Counted from the stretch's first letter, positions 27,784 through 37,844 are shown. The stretch: DNA of 64,000 nt from Oceaniovalibus guishaninsula JLT2003 (GCF_000299575.1 NZ_AMGO01000012.1:21001-85000); one strand, 5' to 3'. The notes: generated by a model not told the origin, from the letters alone. Program-made: numbers and translations.

Positions 27784-29091
27784 ATGCAACGTCAACTGAT
27801 GGCCGCGCTGGTCGCGGGAGCCGCGCTTGCGACGCCCGCGATGGCGCAGACCGAGCTGCAATTCTGGCACGCCTTCAGCGGCCGGCTGGGCGAGCTGGTG
27901 GAGGCGCAGGTCGCGGATTTCAACGCCAGCCAGGACGACTGGAAGGTCGTCGCCACGTCGAAGGGCAACTATTCCGAAACGCTGAACGCGGGCATCGCCG
28001 CCTTCCGCGCCGGCGAACAGCCCGACATCCTGATGGTGTTCGAGGTCGGCACCGCCACGATGATGAACGCCCAGGGCGCCATCCGTCCCGTGCAGGAGGT
28101 GATGGAGGCCGCCGATGTGGATTTCGACCCCGATGCCTTTATCGGCGCGGTCAAGGGATACTACACCACCACGGACGGCGAGATGCTGTCGTTTCCCTTC
28201 AATTCGTCCACGCCGGTGCTTTGGGTCAACCGTGACGCGCTGGAAGAAGCGGGCATCGACCCCGATGTCGATCTGACCACCTGGGAACAGGTCGGCGAGG
28301 TTCTTGACCAGTTGAAGGAGGCTGGCAGCACCTGTCCGATGACGACCGCGTGGCAAAGCTGGATCCATCTGGAAAACCTGTCGGCCTACCATGACGTGCC
28401 CTTCGCGACCGAGGAGAACGGGTTCGGCGGCACCGCGACCGAGCTGGTCTTCAACGCCGACCCGCAGGTGACGCATATCGCCAATCTGGGCCAGTGGGCG
28501 AAGGACGGCAAGTTCATCTATGCAGGCCGGCGGAACGAGGGCGGCGCGAATTTCCGCGCGGGGGAATGCGCGCTGTTCACCGAAAGCTCGGCCGGATATG
28601 CCGGGATCGCGGACGAGGCGCAGTTCGACTTCGACGTGCGGCCGCTGCCCTACTACGAAGGCGTCGGCAACGCACCGCAGAACACCATCATCGGCGGCGC
28701 GTCGCTCTGGATTATGGCCGGCCAGCCCGAGGATCACTATCAGGGTGTGGCCGAGTTCCTGTCCTATCTCGCCTCGGCACCCGTGCAGGCCCAGTGGCAT
28801 CAGGATACCGGCTATCTGCCCGTGACCCAGGCTGCTGCCGATGCCACGCGCGAGGCAGGTTTCTACGAAGAAAACCCCGGCACCGACATCGCCGTGATCC
28901 AGATGACCGCGAACGAGCCGACGGCCAATTCCAAGGGCATCCGGCTGGGATCGTTCGATCAGATCCGCACCATCATCGACGAAGAGCTTGAGGCGGTCTG
29001 GGCCGGCGACAAGGACGCCCAGGCGGCGCTGGATTCCGCCGTCGAACGCGGCAACCAGCTTCTCCGCCGGTTCGAGCGCGCGAGCAACTGA
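27784..29091 (+). CDS. ugpB: sn-Glycerol-3-phosphate-type ABC substrate-binding protein UgpB
   Basis: 435-residue periplasmic binding protein; signal peptide MQRQLMAALVAGAALATPAMAQ. The mature N-terminus TELQFWHAFSGRLGELVEAQVADFN and the stretch KGNYSETLNAGIAAFRAGEQPDILMVFEVGTATMM match UgpB closely. It delivers glycerol-3-phosphate, or its diesters, to UgpAE. A strong Shine-Dalgarno (AGGGAGGA) precedes ATG 27784. No glycerophosphodiesterase (ugpQ) gene follows the operon. A very stable hairpin lies right after the stop. Confidence 0.92.
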   Translation: MQRQLMAALVAGAALATPAMAQTELQFWHAFSGRLGELVEAQVADFNASQDDWKVVATSKGNYSETLNAGIAAFRAGEQPDILMVFEVGTATMMNAQGAIRPVQEVMEAADVDFDPDAFIGAVKGYYTTTDGEMLSFPFNSSTPVLWVNRDALEEAGIDPDVDLTTWEQVGEVLDQLKEAGSTCPMTTAWQSWIHLENLSAYHDVPFATEENGFGGTATELVFNADPQVTHIANLGQWAKDGKFIYAGRRNEGGANFRAGECALFTESSAGYAGIADEAQFDFDVRPLPYYEGVGNAPQNTIIGGASLWIMAGQPEDHYQGVAEFLSYLASAPVQAQWHQDTGYLPVTQAAADATREAGFYEENPGTDIAVIQMTANEPTANSKGIRLGSFDQIRTIIDEELEAVWAGDKDAQAALDSAVERGNQLLRRFERASN

Positions 29092-29098
29092 CCAGGGC

Positions 29099-29122
29099 AG
29101 GACGGTCCTTCGGGGCCGTCCT
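29099..29122 (+). promoter_or_regulatory. Stable UUCG-loop hairpin between ugpB and ugpA
   Basis: AGGACGGTCC (29099-29108) pairs with GGGGCCGTCCT-side bases 29113-29122 around the tetraloop TTCG, giving a 10-pair stem with one G-U pair and a C(UUCG)G cap, one of the most stable RNA tetraloops. It starts 8 bases after the ugpB stop and has no U-run, so it probably protects the binding-protein message and lowers permease expression rather than ending transcription. Confidence 0.7.
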
Positions 29123-29139
29123 CCAGCGGGGCCGGTCCG

Positions 29140-30021
29140 ATGGAAAAGCGCGTCACCTTCAAGGGCTGGCTTCTGCCGCTGCTGCTGATCGCCCCGCAGG
29201 TGATCGTGTCGGCGGTGTTCTTCTTCTATCCGGCAGAGCAGGCGGTCTGGCAGTCGCTGTTCATCCCCGACCCGTTCGGCCTGTCGATGCAATGGGTCGG
29301 GCTGGACAATTTCCGCTTCCTTCTGTCCGATCCGTATTACCGCGCGTCCTTCGTCACCACGGCGATCTTCTCGACCCTCGTGACGCTGGTGTCGCTGATC
29401 CCCGCGCTGTTCCTGGCCGTGCTGGCCGACAGGCTGATCAAGGGGGCGGGCGCCTATCGCACGCTGCTGATCTGGCCCTATGCGGTCGCCCCGGCGGTCG
29501 CGGGGGTGCTGTGGCTGTTCATGTTCAACACCCGCGTCGGCGTGGTGGCGTGGTATCTGGGCAGGCTCGGCTATGACTGGAACCACGTCCTGAACGAGGC
29601 CGAGGCGATGGGCCTCGTCGTCGTCGCGTCGTCCTGGGGACGGATCAGCTATAACTTCCTGTTCTTCTTCGCCGCGTTGCAGGCGATCCCGAAGTCGGTG
29701 ATCGAGGCCGCGGCCATCGACGGCGCGCGCTTCTGGCGGCGGTTCTGGACCATCGTTCTGCCGCTGCTGTCCCCGACCACTTTCTTCCTGCTGGTCGTCA
29801 ATATCGTCTACGCCTTCTTCGAGACGTTCGGCGTCATCCACACCATCACCAGCGGCGGTCCGCAGCAGGCGACGACGATCCTGGTCTACAAGGTCTATGC
29901 CGACGGCTTCGTCGGGCAGGATCTGGGATCGTCGGCGGCGCAGTCGGTGATCCTGTTGGTCGTCGTCGGTCTGCTGACCGTTATCCAGTTCCGGTTCATC
30001 GAGCGGAGGGTGCATTATTGA
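29140..30021 (+). CDS. ugpA: Glycerol-3-phosphate-type ABC permease UgpA
   Basis: 293-residue MalF-type permease with six helices. The coupling loop [24 protein letters not shown] (EAAxxDGAxxxxxFxxIxLP) at about residue 188 contacts the UgpC ATPase. [20 protein letters not shown] is the usual UgpA start. Ends in TTGA at 30018-30021, sharing bases with the TTG start of ugpE. Confidence 0.93.
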   Translation: MEKRVTFKGWLLPLLLIAPQVIVSAVFFFYPAEQAVWQSLFIPDPFGLSMQWVGLDNFRFLLSDPYYRASFVTTAIFSTLVTLVSLIPALFLAVLADRLIKGAGAYRTLLIWPYAVAPAVAGVLWLFMFNTRVGVVAWYLGRLGYDWNHVLNEAEAMGLVVVASSWGRISYNFLFFFAALQAIPKSVIEAAAIDGARFWRRFWTIVLPLLSPTTFFLLVVNIVYAFFETFGVIHTITSGGPQQATTILVYKVYADGFVGQDLGSSAAQSVILLVVVGLLTVIQFRFIERRVHY

Positions 30022-30911
30022 CCGACGCGGTCGAAATCGTGCCCGTTGGCGTGCGCAGGGCGGCCCCCGACGGCATGGTCGAACGGCGCGGCGCCGGGTT
30101 GTGGCTGACGCATCTGCTGCTGATCGCGGGCGTGCTGGTGATCTTCTTTCCGATCTGGCTGGCCTTCGTCGCATCCACCGTGACCCAGCCCGAGATCGCG
30201 CGTCCGCCGATGCCGGTCTGGCCGGGCGGGCAGTTTCTGGAAAACTATCGCAAGGCGCTGTTCGCGGGCGTCAATGTGCCCGTGGCCACGATGCTGTTCA
30301 ATTCGCTGGTCATGGCCATGGGCATCGCCATCGGCAAGATCGCGATCTCGCTTCTGTCGGCCTTCGCCATCGTCTATTTCCGCTTTCCGGGCAAATCGGT
30401 GTTCTTCTGGCTGATCTTCCTGACGCTGATGCTGCCGGTCGAGGTGCGGATCGTGCCGACCTACGAGGTCGTGGCAGGCTTCGGCATGCTCAATTCCTAT
30501 TCCGGCCTGATCTTCCCGCTGATCGCGTCCGCAACGGCGACGTTCCTCTTTCGCCAGTTCTTCCTGACCGTCCCGGACGAGCTGGCCGAGGCAGCGCGGG
30601 TCGACGGCGCGCGGCCCATGCGGTTCTTCGTCGACATTCTGTTGCCGATGAGCCGGACCAATATCGCCGCGCTGTTCGTAATCCTGTTCATCTATGGCTG
30701 GAACCAGTATCTCTGGCCGCTTCTCATCACCACGGACCCGTCGATGAACACCATCGTCATGGGCATCAAGCAGATGTTCCCGTCGGGCGACGACGTGGCC
30801 GACTGGCCGGTCATCATGGCGACGTCGATCCTGGCGATGGTGCCGCCGGTCATCGTCGTCGTGTCGATGCAGCGCCTGTTCATCCGCGGCCTCGTGGACA
30901 GCGAAAAGTAG
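30018..30911 (+). CDS. ugpE: Glycerol-3-phosphate-type ABC permease UgpE
   Basis: 297-residue MalG-type permease with six helices and coupling loop [23 protein letters not shown]. It pairs with UgpA. The start is TTG at 30018, supported by GGAGGG at 30005-30010 seven bases upstream and by direct overlap with the ugpA stop (TTGA); the next ATG would remove about 20 residues before the first helix. Ends 8 bases before ugpC. Confidence 0.92.
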   Translation: MTDAVEIVPVGVRRAAPDGMVERRGAGLWLTHLLLIAGVLVIFFPIWLAFVASTVTQPEIARPPMPVWPGGQFLENYRKALFAGVNVPVATMLFNSLVMAMGIAIGKIAISLLSAFAIVYFRFPGKSVFFWLIFLTLMLPVEVRIVPTYEVVAGFGMLNSYSGLIFPLIASATATFLFRQFFLTVPDELAEAARVDGARPMRFFVDILLPMSRTNIAALFVILFIYGWNQYLWPLLITTDPSMNTIVMGIKQMFPSGDDVADWPVIMATSILAMVPPVIVVVSMQRLFIRGLVDSEK

Positions 30912-30919
30912 GAATTCCC

Positions 30920-31966
30920 ATGGCAGGCGTGGAACTGATCGGCGTCAAGAAGCGCTTCGGCGCGACCGAGGTGATCCGCGGGGTCACGACCGACATCGCG
31001 GACGGCGAATTCGTGGTCATCGTCGGACCGTCCGGCTGCGGCAAGTCCACGCTGCTGCGCATGATGGCGGGGCTGGAAACCGTGACCGAGGGCGAGGTGC
31101 GCATCGGCGGCACCCGCGTCAACGAGCGCGAGCCGATGGACAGGAACATCGCCATGGTGTTCCAGAACTACGCCCTCTATCCGCATATGAGCGTGCGGCG
31201 GAACATGGGATACGGCCTGAAGATCGCCGGTCTGCCGAAGGCCGAGATCGACCGCAAGGTCAGGGACGCCGCGACGCTGCTGCAACTGGAACCCTATCTC
31301 GACCGACGCCCGCGCGACCTGTCGGGCGGGCAGCGCCAGCGCGTCGCCATGGGCCGCGCCATCGTGCGGGAACCTGCGGTGTTCCTGTTCGACGAACCGC
31401 TCAGCAATCTGGATGCCAAGCTGCGCGTGCAGATGCGGCTGGAAATCCGCGACCTGCAATCCCGGCTGGGGATCACCGCGCTTTACGTCACGCACGATCA
31501 GGTCGAGGCGATGACCATGGCCGACCGGATGATCGTGATGAACGCGGGCCGCGCCGAACAGATCGGCGCGCCCATCGAGGTTTACGAGCGGCCCGAGACT
31601 CTGTTCGCCGCGCAATTCATCGGCAGCCCGTCGATGAACGTGCTGGATGCGGACGCGCAGGACGGCACGCTGCGTCTGGGCGCCGTCAACCTGCCGGGTG
31701 CGGCGGGCGCGTCGGGGCCCGTCACCCTGGGGATCCGGCCCGAACATGCGGTGGCGGACCCGGACGGACCGCTGGCGCTGGATGTGCAGATGGCCGAACC
31801 GCTGGGCGCCAACACCCTTCTGCACGGCCGCCTGACCGCGACCGGCGAGGCGTTCACCATCAGCCTGCCCGGCGTGCACCGCATCAGCGGGTCCGGCCGG
31901 ATCGCGTTTTCGGTGCCCGCCGACCAGATGCACCTGTTCGAAAGGGCATCCGGCCAGCGGTTGTGA
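30920..31966 (+). CDS. ugpC: Glycerol-3-phosphate-type ABC ATP-binding protein UgpC
   Basis: 348-residue MalK/UgpC-type ATPase. Walker A GPSGCGKS at 36-43, signature LSGGQRQRVAMGRAIVREP at about 134, Walker B VFLFDEPLSNLDAKLR, H-loop YVTHDQVEAMTMADR. A C-terminal OB/TOBE region follows (about 235-348, GIRPEHAV), where regulatory inputs bind in MalK-type proteins. ATG 30920 follows GGAATTCCC. Its stop is 9 bases from the end of the convergent aminotransferase gene with no visible terminator. Confidence 0.94.
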   Translation: MAGVELIGVKKRFGATEVIRGVTTDIADGEFVVIVGPSGCGKSTLLRMMAGLETVTEGEVRIGGTRVNEREPMDRNIAMVFQNYALYPHMSVRRNMGYGLKIAGLPKAEIDRKVRDAATLLQLEPYLDRRPRDLSGGQRQRVAMGRAIVREPAVFLFDEPLSNLDAKLRVQMRLEIRDLQSRLGITALYVTHDQVEAMTMADRMIVMNAGRAEQIGAPIEVYERPETLFAAQFIGSPSMNVLDADAQDGTLRLGAVNLPGAAGASGPVTLGIRPEHAVADPDGPLALDVQMAEPLGANTLLHGRLTATGEAFTISLPGVHRISGSGRIAFSVPADQMHLFERASGQRL

Positions 31967-31975
31967 CGACGCGGC

Positions 31976-33346
31976 TCAGCCCAGAACCGACCTGATCGCC
32001 TTGCCCAGGGCGGTGGCGACCTGGTCCGCTTCATCGGTCGTCAGGCAAAGCGGGGGGGCAAAGCCGACGATGTCGGATTGCGGCATGGCGCGTCCGATCA
32101 CGCCCTCGGACAGCAGGGCGGCGACGACACGGATCGCCGCCTTTTCCGTCGGATCGAAGAACGTGCGGCTGTCGCGGTCCTTCACCAGCTCGACCGCCGC
32201 CATCATCCCCTCGCCGCGGATGTCGCCCACGTTCGGATGATCGCCCACGGCGTCCCGCAACGCCGCCCGCAGGTGGCGACCCACCGCGCCGGCATTGGCG
32301 ACAAGCCCCATCTCGTCGATCAGCTTGAGGTTCGCGACACCGGCCGCGGCGCCGATGGGATGCGCGGAATAGGTCCAGCCGTGCCCGATGGCGCCATTCT
32401 CGTCCGTGCCCTGCATCAGCACCTGCCACATGCGGTCGCCGAAGATGGACCCCGAAAGCGGCGCATAGGCCGAGGTCAGGCCCTTGGCGATGGTGATGAG
32501 ATCCGGGCGCATCCCGTAATGATCGGATCCGAACATGCTGCCCAGACGGCCGAAGCCTGTCACGACCTCGTCCGCGATCAGCAGGATGTCATGCCGGTCC
32601 AGCACCTTCTGGATGGCGTCCCAATATCCTGCCGGGGGCGGCACCAGCCCGCCGGTGCCGAGCACAGGCTCGCCGATGAAGGCGGCGATGGTTTCCGGCC
32701 CTTCGCGGTCGATCAGCGTCTCCAGCTCGGCCGCGCAATGGGCGGTGAACTCGGCTTCGGACAGGGACGGATCCGCGCGCCGATAGAAGTACGGGGCTTC
32801 CGTATGCACGACCTGGGCCAGCGGCAGATCGAACTTGTCGTGAAACAGCTTCAACCCGGTCAGCGATCCGGTCATCAGCCCCGATCCGTGATAGCCCCGC
32901 CAGCGCGAGACGATCTTCTTCTTCTCGGGCCGTCCGAGGATATTGTTGTAATACCAGACCAGCTTGATGTTGGTTTCGTTCGCGTCCGATCCGCCCAGCC
33001 CGAAGAACACCTTGGACATGCCCTGCGGCGCCCGGTCGAGGATCATCTTAGCCAACGTGATCGACGCTTCGGTGCCGTGCCCGACATAGGCGTGGTAATA
33101 GGCAAGCTGCTGCGCCTGCGCTGCGATGGCATCGGCGATCTGCCGCCGCCCGTATCCCACGTTCACACAATAAAGCCCCGCGAACGCATCCAGCAGCCTG
33201 TTGCCGTCGCGGTCCTCGATGAACACGCCGTCGCCGCCCGACATCACGCGCGGCGGCGTCTCGCCCCGCGCATGGGCGCCCAGCGCGGTCGAGGGGTGAA
33301 AGAAGTGATCCCGGTCCCAGGCGGCAAGCTGATCGTTGGTGAGCAT
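31976..33346 (-). CDS. Class III (omega) PLP aminotransferase
   Basis: 456-residue fold-type I PLP enzyme. The catalytic lysine is K288 in [29 protein letters not shown] carries the cofactor-binding Asp; [21 protein letters not shown] and [17 protein letters not shown] match the aspartate/taurine/putrescine-pyruvate aminotransferase group. Such enzymes transfer an omega-amino group from polyamines, taurine or beta-amino acids to pyruvate or similar. Start ATG 33346 is chosen over an in-frame ATG at 33373 because GGAAGGA lies correctly before it. Monocistronic; divergent from the antiporter operon. Confidence 0.9.
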   Translation of the reverse strand: MLTNDQLAAWDRDHFFHPSTALGAHARGETPPRVMSGGDGVFIEDRDGNRLLDAFAGLYCVNVGYGRRQIADAIAAQAQQLAYYHAYVGHGTEASITLAKMILDRAPQGMSKVFFGLGGSDANETNIKLVWYYNNILGRPEKKKIVSRWRGYHGSGLMTGSLTGLKLFHDKFDLPLAQVVHTEAPYFYRRADPSLSEAEFTAHCAAELETLIDREGPETIAAFIGEPVLGTGGLVPPPAGYWDAIQKVLDRHDILLIADEVVTGFGRLGSMFGSDHYGMRPDLITIAKGLTSAYAPLSGSIFGDRMWQVLMQGTDENGAIGHGWTYSAHPIGAAAGVANLKLIDEMGLVANAGAVGRHLRAALRDAVGDHPNVGDIRGEGMMAAVELVKDRDSRTFFDPTEKAAIRVVAALLSEGVIGRAMPQSDIVGFAPPLCLTTDEADQVATALGKAIRSVLG

Positions 33347-33488
33347 CTTTTGTCCTTCCCTGTCATCCGCCATGCGGCCATGCCGGTGATGCTACAGAAA
33401 CAGCGGTGATCTTTCGAGGATATCGTGGTGCACGGATCGTCCTGTCGGTTTGGGTGTTGTGACGTGAAACGCGCAGGGGGCGGGAATC

Positions 33489-34763
33489 GTGAACGACATC
33501 GACATCCTGGTCATCGGCCTGACCGTCATCCTGTTCGCCTGCGTCTCGGATGTCGCGCGTAACGGGCGGTTCACCGCACCGATGATGTTCGCCGGGATCG
33601 GCCTTCTTCTTGGGCCGATGATCCTGAATGTCGTGCGGATCCCCATGCAGGACGAAACCGTCAAACGCGTCGCCGAACTGACGCTTGTGGTCGCGTTGTT
33701 CACCGATTCGGTGCGTATCAACGTCAAGCGGCTGCGGCGCTTCCATTCGCTTCCCATCCGGCTGCTCGGAATCGGCCTGCCGTTGACGATGGTGTTGGGG
33801 ACGTTCGCCGCATGGTGGATCTTCCCGTCCTTCGGCTTGTGGGAGGCGGCGGTTCTGGCGGTGATGCTGGGGCCGACCGACGCCGCACTGGGCGAACCTG
33901 TCGTGACATCCGAGGAGGTTCCGGCGCTGGTGCGGCAAGGTCTCAACGTGGAATCGGGGATGAATGACGGGCTGGGGCTGCCCTGCCTTTTCATCGTCGC
34001 GTCGCTGGCAGGCGCGGGGACCACGGCGGGGGCCGGGGACTGGACGGCCTATATCCTTCTGCAAATCCTCGGCGGCCCGGTGATCGGTGCGACCATCGCC
34101 ACCGTCGCGGCCTGGGCCATCGCCCGTCCGCTGCGCCGCGGTTGGGTGGGCGAGGATTTCTTCCGGCTAGCGTTGTTCGCGCTGCCGGTGGTCGCCTATC
34201 TGGCGGCCGACATGTTGCAGGCGAACGGCTTTCTGGCCGCCTTCGCCGCCGGCGTGGTGGTGTCGACCAGATCGGAATACACCCGCGACGCGGTTGAGGA
34301 GTTTGCCGGGACCATCGGGCAGTTACTGAATTCGACCATCTTCTTTCTCGTCGGCGCGCTGTTGCTGCCGCAATTCCTGCATCACATCGGCTGGCAGCAT
34401 GTCGTGTTCGCCCTGCTTGCCTTGACGGTCCTGCGAATGGGGCCGGTCGCGATGGCGGTCATCGGAATGGGCCTGCACCGCCGAACGACCCTCTTTCTGG
34501 GTTGGTACGGGCCGCGCGGTATGGCGTCGGTCATCTATCTGCTGATCGTGCTGGACACGTTCGACATTGCGGCAATTGACGACATCGCGGCGACCGTCGC
34601 CTTGACGGTGCTTGCCAGCATCGTGTTGCATGGCCTGACCGCCGCGCCGGGCAGCCGGCGTTATGGGCAGTTCGCCAGGAAGCTCAGGTCGTCGGATGCC
34701 GAGAACGCCCCGGTGCCCGTCCAGCGCGTTCCAGGCGAGCTTTGCGCGAAGGAACGGGCCTGA
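33489..34763 (+). CDS. CPA1-family cation:proton antiporter
   Basis: 424-residue membrane protein with about 12 helices. GPTDAALGEPVVTSEEVPALVRQGLNVESGMNDG is the Na+/H+ exchanger core with the conserved Asp residues, and NSTIFFLVGALLLP plus WYGPRGMASVIYLLI complete the pattern. It exchanges Na+ or K+ for H+ across the inner membrane. The start is GTG 33489. The stop overlaps the next start (TGATG at 34761), and it heads a three-gene operon with TIGR02587 and TIGR02588 proteins. Confidence 0.88.
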   Translation: MNDIDILVIGLTVILFACVSDVARNGRFTAPMMFAGIGLLLGPMILNVVRIPMQDETVKRVAELTLVVALFTDSVRINVKRLRRFHSLPIRLLGIGLPLTMVLGTFAAWWIFPSFGLWEAAVLAVMLGPTDAALGEPVVTSEEVPALVRQGLNVESGMNDGLGLPCLFIVASLAGAGTTAGAGDWTAYILLQILGGPVIGATIATVAAWAIARPLRRGWVGEDFFRLALFALPVVAYLAADMLQANGFLAAFAAGVVVSTRSEYTRDAVEEFAGTIGQLLNSTIFFLVGALLLPQFLHHIGWQHVVFALLALTVLRMGPVAMAVIGMGLHRRTTLFLGWYGPRGMASVIYLLIVLDTFDIAAIDDIAATVALTVLASIVLHGLTAAPGSRRYGQFARKLRSSDAENAPVPVQRVPGELCAKERA

Positions 34764-35617
34764 TGCGGACCAGCCAGGACATGCGCGGCGAGGCGGCGGG
34801 CCAGTCGCCCCGCGCCTTCATGGTCGATGTGGGCCGGGCCGGGGCGGGATCGCTGCTGTTCTCGCTGCCGATCCTCATGACGATGGAGATGTGGGATCTC
34901 GGCTTTCTGATCGGCGCCGAACGGCTGGCACTGCTGTTCGTCGTGCTGCCTATCCTTCTGACCGGATTGTCGCGCGTCGGCGGTTTTCGCCTGACGGCAA
35001 CGCTTGGCGATGACATTGCCGACGCCTTCGTCGCGATCGCGGTGGCGCTTGTCGTATCGACCGCCATCCTGCTTCTGTTCGGGCTGATCGGACCGGACGT
35101 GCCCCTGCATGAAAGCGTCGGCAAGGTGATGATTCAGACCGTGCCCGGCAGCATCGGGGCGATGCTTGCGCAGAACCAGTTCGATTCCGAAGCAGTGCAC
35201 TATGAACGCGACCAGCGCGGGCAAACCTATGGCGGGCAGATATTCCTGATGGTCGTGGGCGCGATCTTCCTGTCGCTCAGCGTGGCACCCACGGACGAGA
35301 TCGTCGTCCTCGCGCACGAAATGGGCGTGGGCCACGACATCGCCACGGTGCTGTTCACGCTGCTGCTGATGCACGTCTTCGTCTATTCGCTGGAAATCCG
35401 CGGCTCGAAAGCCTCCGAGATCGGGCGACTGGGCGCCCGGACGCTGTTCTTTCGTTATACTGTCGTCGGCTATGCGCTGGTGCTTTGCGTCAGCCTTTAT
35501 CTTCTGTGGACCTTCGGCAGGATCGACAATGCGTCCGTGCAAACGGTCATCAGTCTGACGGCTATCGTCGCGATCCCCGGCGGCATCGGCGCCGCCGTCG
35601 CGCGGCTGATCCTGTGA
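34763..35617 (+). CDS. TIGR02587/DUF2391 family integral membrane protein
   Basis: 284 residues with about seven hydrophobic helices. QTYGGQIFLMVVGAIFLSLSVAPTDEIVVLAHEMG is the recognisable segment of the TIGR02587 family of putative integral membrane proteins; function unknown. ATG 34763 overlaps the antiporter stop by one base and follows AAGGAACGG; an upstream in-frame start would lie inside the antiporter. The 3' end overlaps the following gene by one base (TGATG at 35615). Confidence 0.82.
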   Translation: MRTSQDMRGEAAGQSPRAFMVDVGRAGAGSLLFSLPILMTMEMWDLGFLIGAERLALLFVVLPILLTGLSRVGGFRLTATLGDDIADAFVAIAVALVVSTAILLLFGLIGPDVPLHESVGKVMIQTVPGSIGAMLAQNQFDSEAVHYERDQRGQTYGGQIFLMVVGAIFLSLSVAPTDEIVVLAHEMGVGHDIATVLFTLLLMHVFVYSLEIRGSKASEIGRLGARTLFFRYTVVGYALVLCVSLYLLWTFGRIDNASVQTVISLTAIVAIPGGIGAAVARLIL

Positions 35618-36033
35618 TGCCCGAACCGCGGAGATCGCGCCGCCCGCCCAAACGGCACCTTGGAACCTCGAAGCCCGAGGCGGCGGTCGCGGCGTTGGGG
35701 GCGCTGCTGGTGGTGGGGCTGGTCGGCTACATGCTGCTGCATGCCCTGTCCTCGCCCGACGGTCCGCCCCGGTTCGACTATACCTATGCCATCGACACGA
35801 CCGGGCCGGACGCGAAGCTGGTTCGCTTTACGATCCGCAACACGGGCGGCCGGACGGCGGCGTCGGTGGCGGTGTCCGTCGCCCTGTCGTCCGACGGCCA
35901 GGTGGTCGAGGAAGGCGATGCCGAATTCGACTATGTTCCGCAGGGCGCCTCGCGGGAAGGCGGGATCTATTTCCTGAACGACCCGGCAGCGCATGACGTC
36001 ACGATTCGCGTCACGTCCTTCGTCCGGCCCTGA
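35617..36033 (+). CDS. TIGR02588 family membrane-anchored protein
   Basis: 138 residues: a basic N-terminus (MPEPRRSRRPPKRHLG), one transmembrane helix (about 22-45), then a beta-rich domain (TYAIDTTGPDAKLVRFTIRNTGG...) expected in the periplasm. TIGR02588 proteins are known as genomic neighbours of TIGR02587, as here, with function unknown. Translationally coupled to the gene before it. It may be the periplasmic partner of a small membrane complex that includes the antiporter. Confidence 0.8.
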   Translation: MPEPRRSRRPPKRHLGTSKPEAAVAALGALLVVGLVGYMLLHALSSPDGPPRFDYTYAIDTTGPDAKLVRFTIRNTGGRTAASVAVSVALSSDGQVVEEGDAEFDYVPQGASREGGIYFLNDPAAHDVTIRVTSFVRP

Positions 36034-36071
36034 CGCCCGTTCACGAATATCGGCCTTGTCGGCAGGGCGAT

Positions 36072-36090
36072 TGCACCGCCGGACGGTGCA
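36072..36090. promoter_or_regulatory. Inverted repeat in the leader of fbpB
   Basis: TGCACCG (36072-36078) and CGGTGCA (36084-36090) flank a 5-base CCGGA spacer, 36 bases before the fbpB start. It is either an operator with perfect dyad symmetry or a small leader hairpin; there is no U-run for termination. It is not a recognisable Fur, RirA or Irr site. Seen in the sequence; role inferred from position before an iron-uptake gene. Confidence 0.4.
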
Positions 36091-36125
36091 CGTTACCGCC
36101 TGCGCATGAAAATGGATGACGAGAG

Positions 36126-37844
36126 ATGACGGCGCTTCCGGCCGGCAAGGACCGGACAGGCGGCGCGCGGCCGTCGCTGTTGGGGCTGGGCGCGGTCCTG
36201 GTCGCGATCCTTTGCGCCACGCCGCTGCTGGCGGTCGTTCTTGCGGCGTTTCTATCGGATCTGACGACCTTCACTCATCTGCTCGATACGGTTCTTCCGC
36301 GCTATCTGGCCAATACCTTTCTTCTGGTCGCCCTCGTCGCGCTCGGAACCTTCGTGATCGGCGTCGGGTCCGCCTGGCTGGTGACAATGACCGACTTTCG
36401 GGGCCGCCGCATCTTTGAAATGGCGCTGGTCCTGCCGCTGGCCTTTCCTGCCTATGTGCTGGCCTACGCCTATACCCACATCCTCGATCATCCGGGCATC
36501 GTGCAAAGCGTGTTGCGCGACGTGACCGGATGGGGTCCGCGCGACTACTGGTTCCCCGAGATCCGGTCGCGCGGCGGCGCGGCGGCGATGCTGGTTCTGG
36601 TTCTGTATCCTTACGTCTATCTGCTGGCACGCGCCGCCTTCGGAATGCAAAGCGCGGCGACCTTCTATGCCGCCCGCGCCCTGGGCTGTTCGGCCTGGCG
36701 GGCATTCCTGACCGTGTCGCTGCCGATGGCCCGCCCGGCCATCGTGTCGGGCATGCTTCTGGCGATGATGGAAACGATCGCCGACTTCGGCACTGTCGCG
36801 CATTTCGGCGTCCAGACCTTCGCGACCGGCATCTACACCAGCTGGTTCTCGCTGGCCGACAGAGGCGCGGCAGCGCAACTGGCGCTGGGTCTGCTGGTCT
36901 TCGCGCTGACCCTGGCGGCGCTGGAGCGGGTATCGCGAGGCCGCGCGCGCTTCGACGCGGGTCGCAGGCACGAACGCATGGCGCGGCCGTTCCTTCATGG
37001 CTGGCGGGCGGCCGGGGCGATGGCGTTCTGCGGCCTTCCCGTCCTGCTGGGCGTCATCGTCCCGGTGGTGGCGCTGTCGGTGATGGCGCTGCAATCGGAT
37101 CAGGACCTGACCAGCCGCCGCTATATCGCGTTCATCGGCAATTCGCTGACGCTGGCCGCGGTCGCGGCAATCGTCACCGTCTGCGCGGCAATCGTGCTGG
37201 GCACGTTTCAGCGGCTGCGGCCGGGGCGCCTCTCGGGCGCGGCCTTGCATGTCGGGCGAATGGGATATGCGGTGCCGGGCGGGGTGATCGCGGTGGGGCT
37301 TTTCGTGCCGTTCGCCGCACTCGACAACGCGCTCGACGCTTGGATGCGGCTGCATTGGGGCATTTCGACCGGGCTGCTCTTCACCGGCTCGATCTGGGTT
37401 CTGGTGATGGCGTATATGGTGCGGTTCCTGGCCGCCGCCCTCGGGGCCTATGACGGCGGCATCGCATCGGTGGGGCAGAATCTGGACGCTGTGTCACGCG
37501 TTCTGGGCAAGACGGCATGGGGCACGGTGCGGCGGGTGCATCTACCGCTCATCACCCCCAGCATCCTGACGGCGGCGCTGATCGTGTTCGTCGATACGAT
37601 GAAGGAACTGCCCGCGACGCTGATCATGCGCCCGTTCAATTACGATACGCTGGCGGTTCAGGCGTTCCGGCTGGCATCGGATGAACGGCTGGAAGGGGCG
37701 GCGGTGCCAAGTCTGGTGATCGCGGCCATCGGCCTTGTTCCGGTGATCCTGCTTTGCCGACAGGTCGGAACCGGCACGTCGCCGGAAGGCCGGGCATCGC
37801 GGCGCGGATTGCTGCGCCGGTGGTCGTCAGGACGCGGGGCCTGA
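36126..37844 (+). CDS. fbpB: Ferric iron ABC permease FbpB/SfuB (fused two-domain)
   Basis: 572-residue permease with two homologous six-helix halves, the normal form for ferric-ion FbpB. Each half has its coupling loop: YAARALGCSAWRAFLTVSLPMARP at about 180 and DAVSRVLGKTAWGTVRRVHLPLITP at about 455. It moves periplasmic Fe3+ delivered by FbpA into the cytoplasm, but no fbpC ATPase gene is adjacent, so the ATPase must be elsewhere. ATG 36126 follows GAGAG. The stop lies inside a strong terminator shared with fbpA. Confidence 0.9.
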   Translation: MTALPAGKDRTGGARPSLLGLGAVLVAILCATPLLAVVLAAFLSDLTTFTHLLDTVLPRYLANTFLLVALVALGTFVIGVGSAWLVTMTDFRGRRIFEMALVLPLAFPAYVLAYAYTHILDHPGIVQSVLRDVTGWGPRDYWFPEIRSRGGAAAMLVLVLYPYVYLLARAAFGMQSAATFYAARALGCSAWRAFLTVSLPMARPAIVSGMLLAMMETIADFGTVAHFGVQTFATGIYTSWFSLADRGAAAQLALGLLVFALTLAALERVSRGRARFDAGRRHERMARPFLHGWRAAGAMAFCGLPVLLGVIVPVVALSVMALQSDQDLTSRRYIAFIGNSLTLAAVAAIVTVCAAIVLGTFQRLRPGRLSGAALHVGRMGYAVPGGVIAVGLFVPFAALDNALDAWMRLHWGISTGLLFTGSIWVLVMAYMVRFLAAALGAYDGGIASVGQNLDAVSRVLGKTAWGTVRRVHLPLITPSILTAALIVFVDTMKELPATLIMRPFNYDTLAVQAFRLASDERLEGAAVPSLVIAAIGLVPVILLCRQVGTGTSPEGRASRRGLLRRWSSGRGA

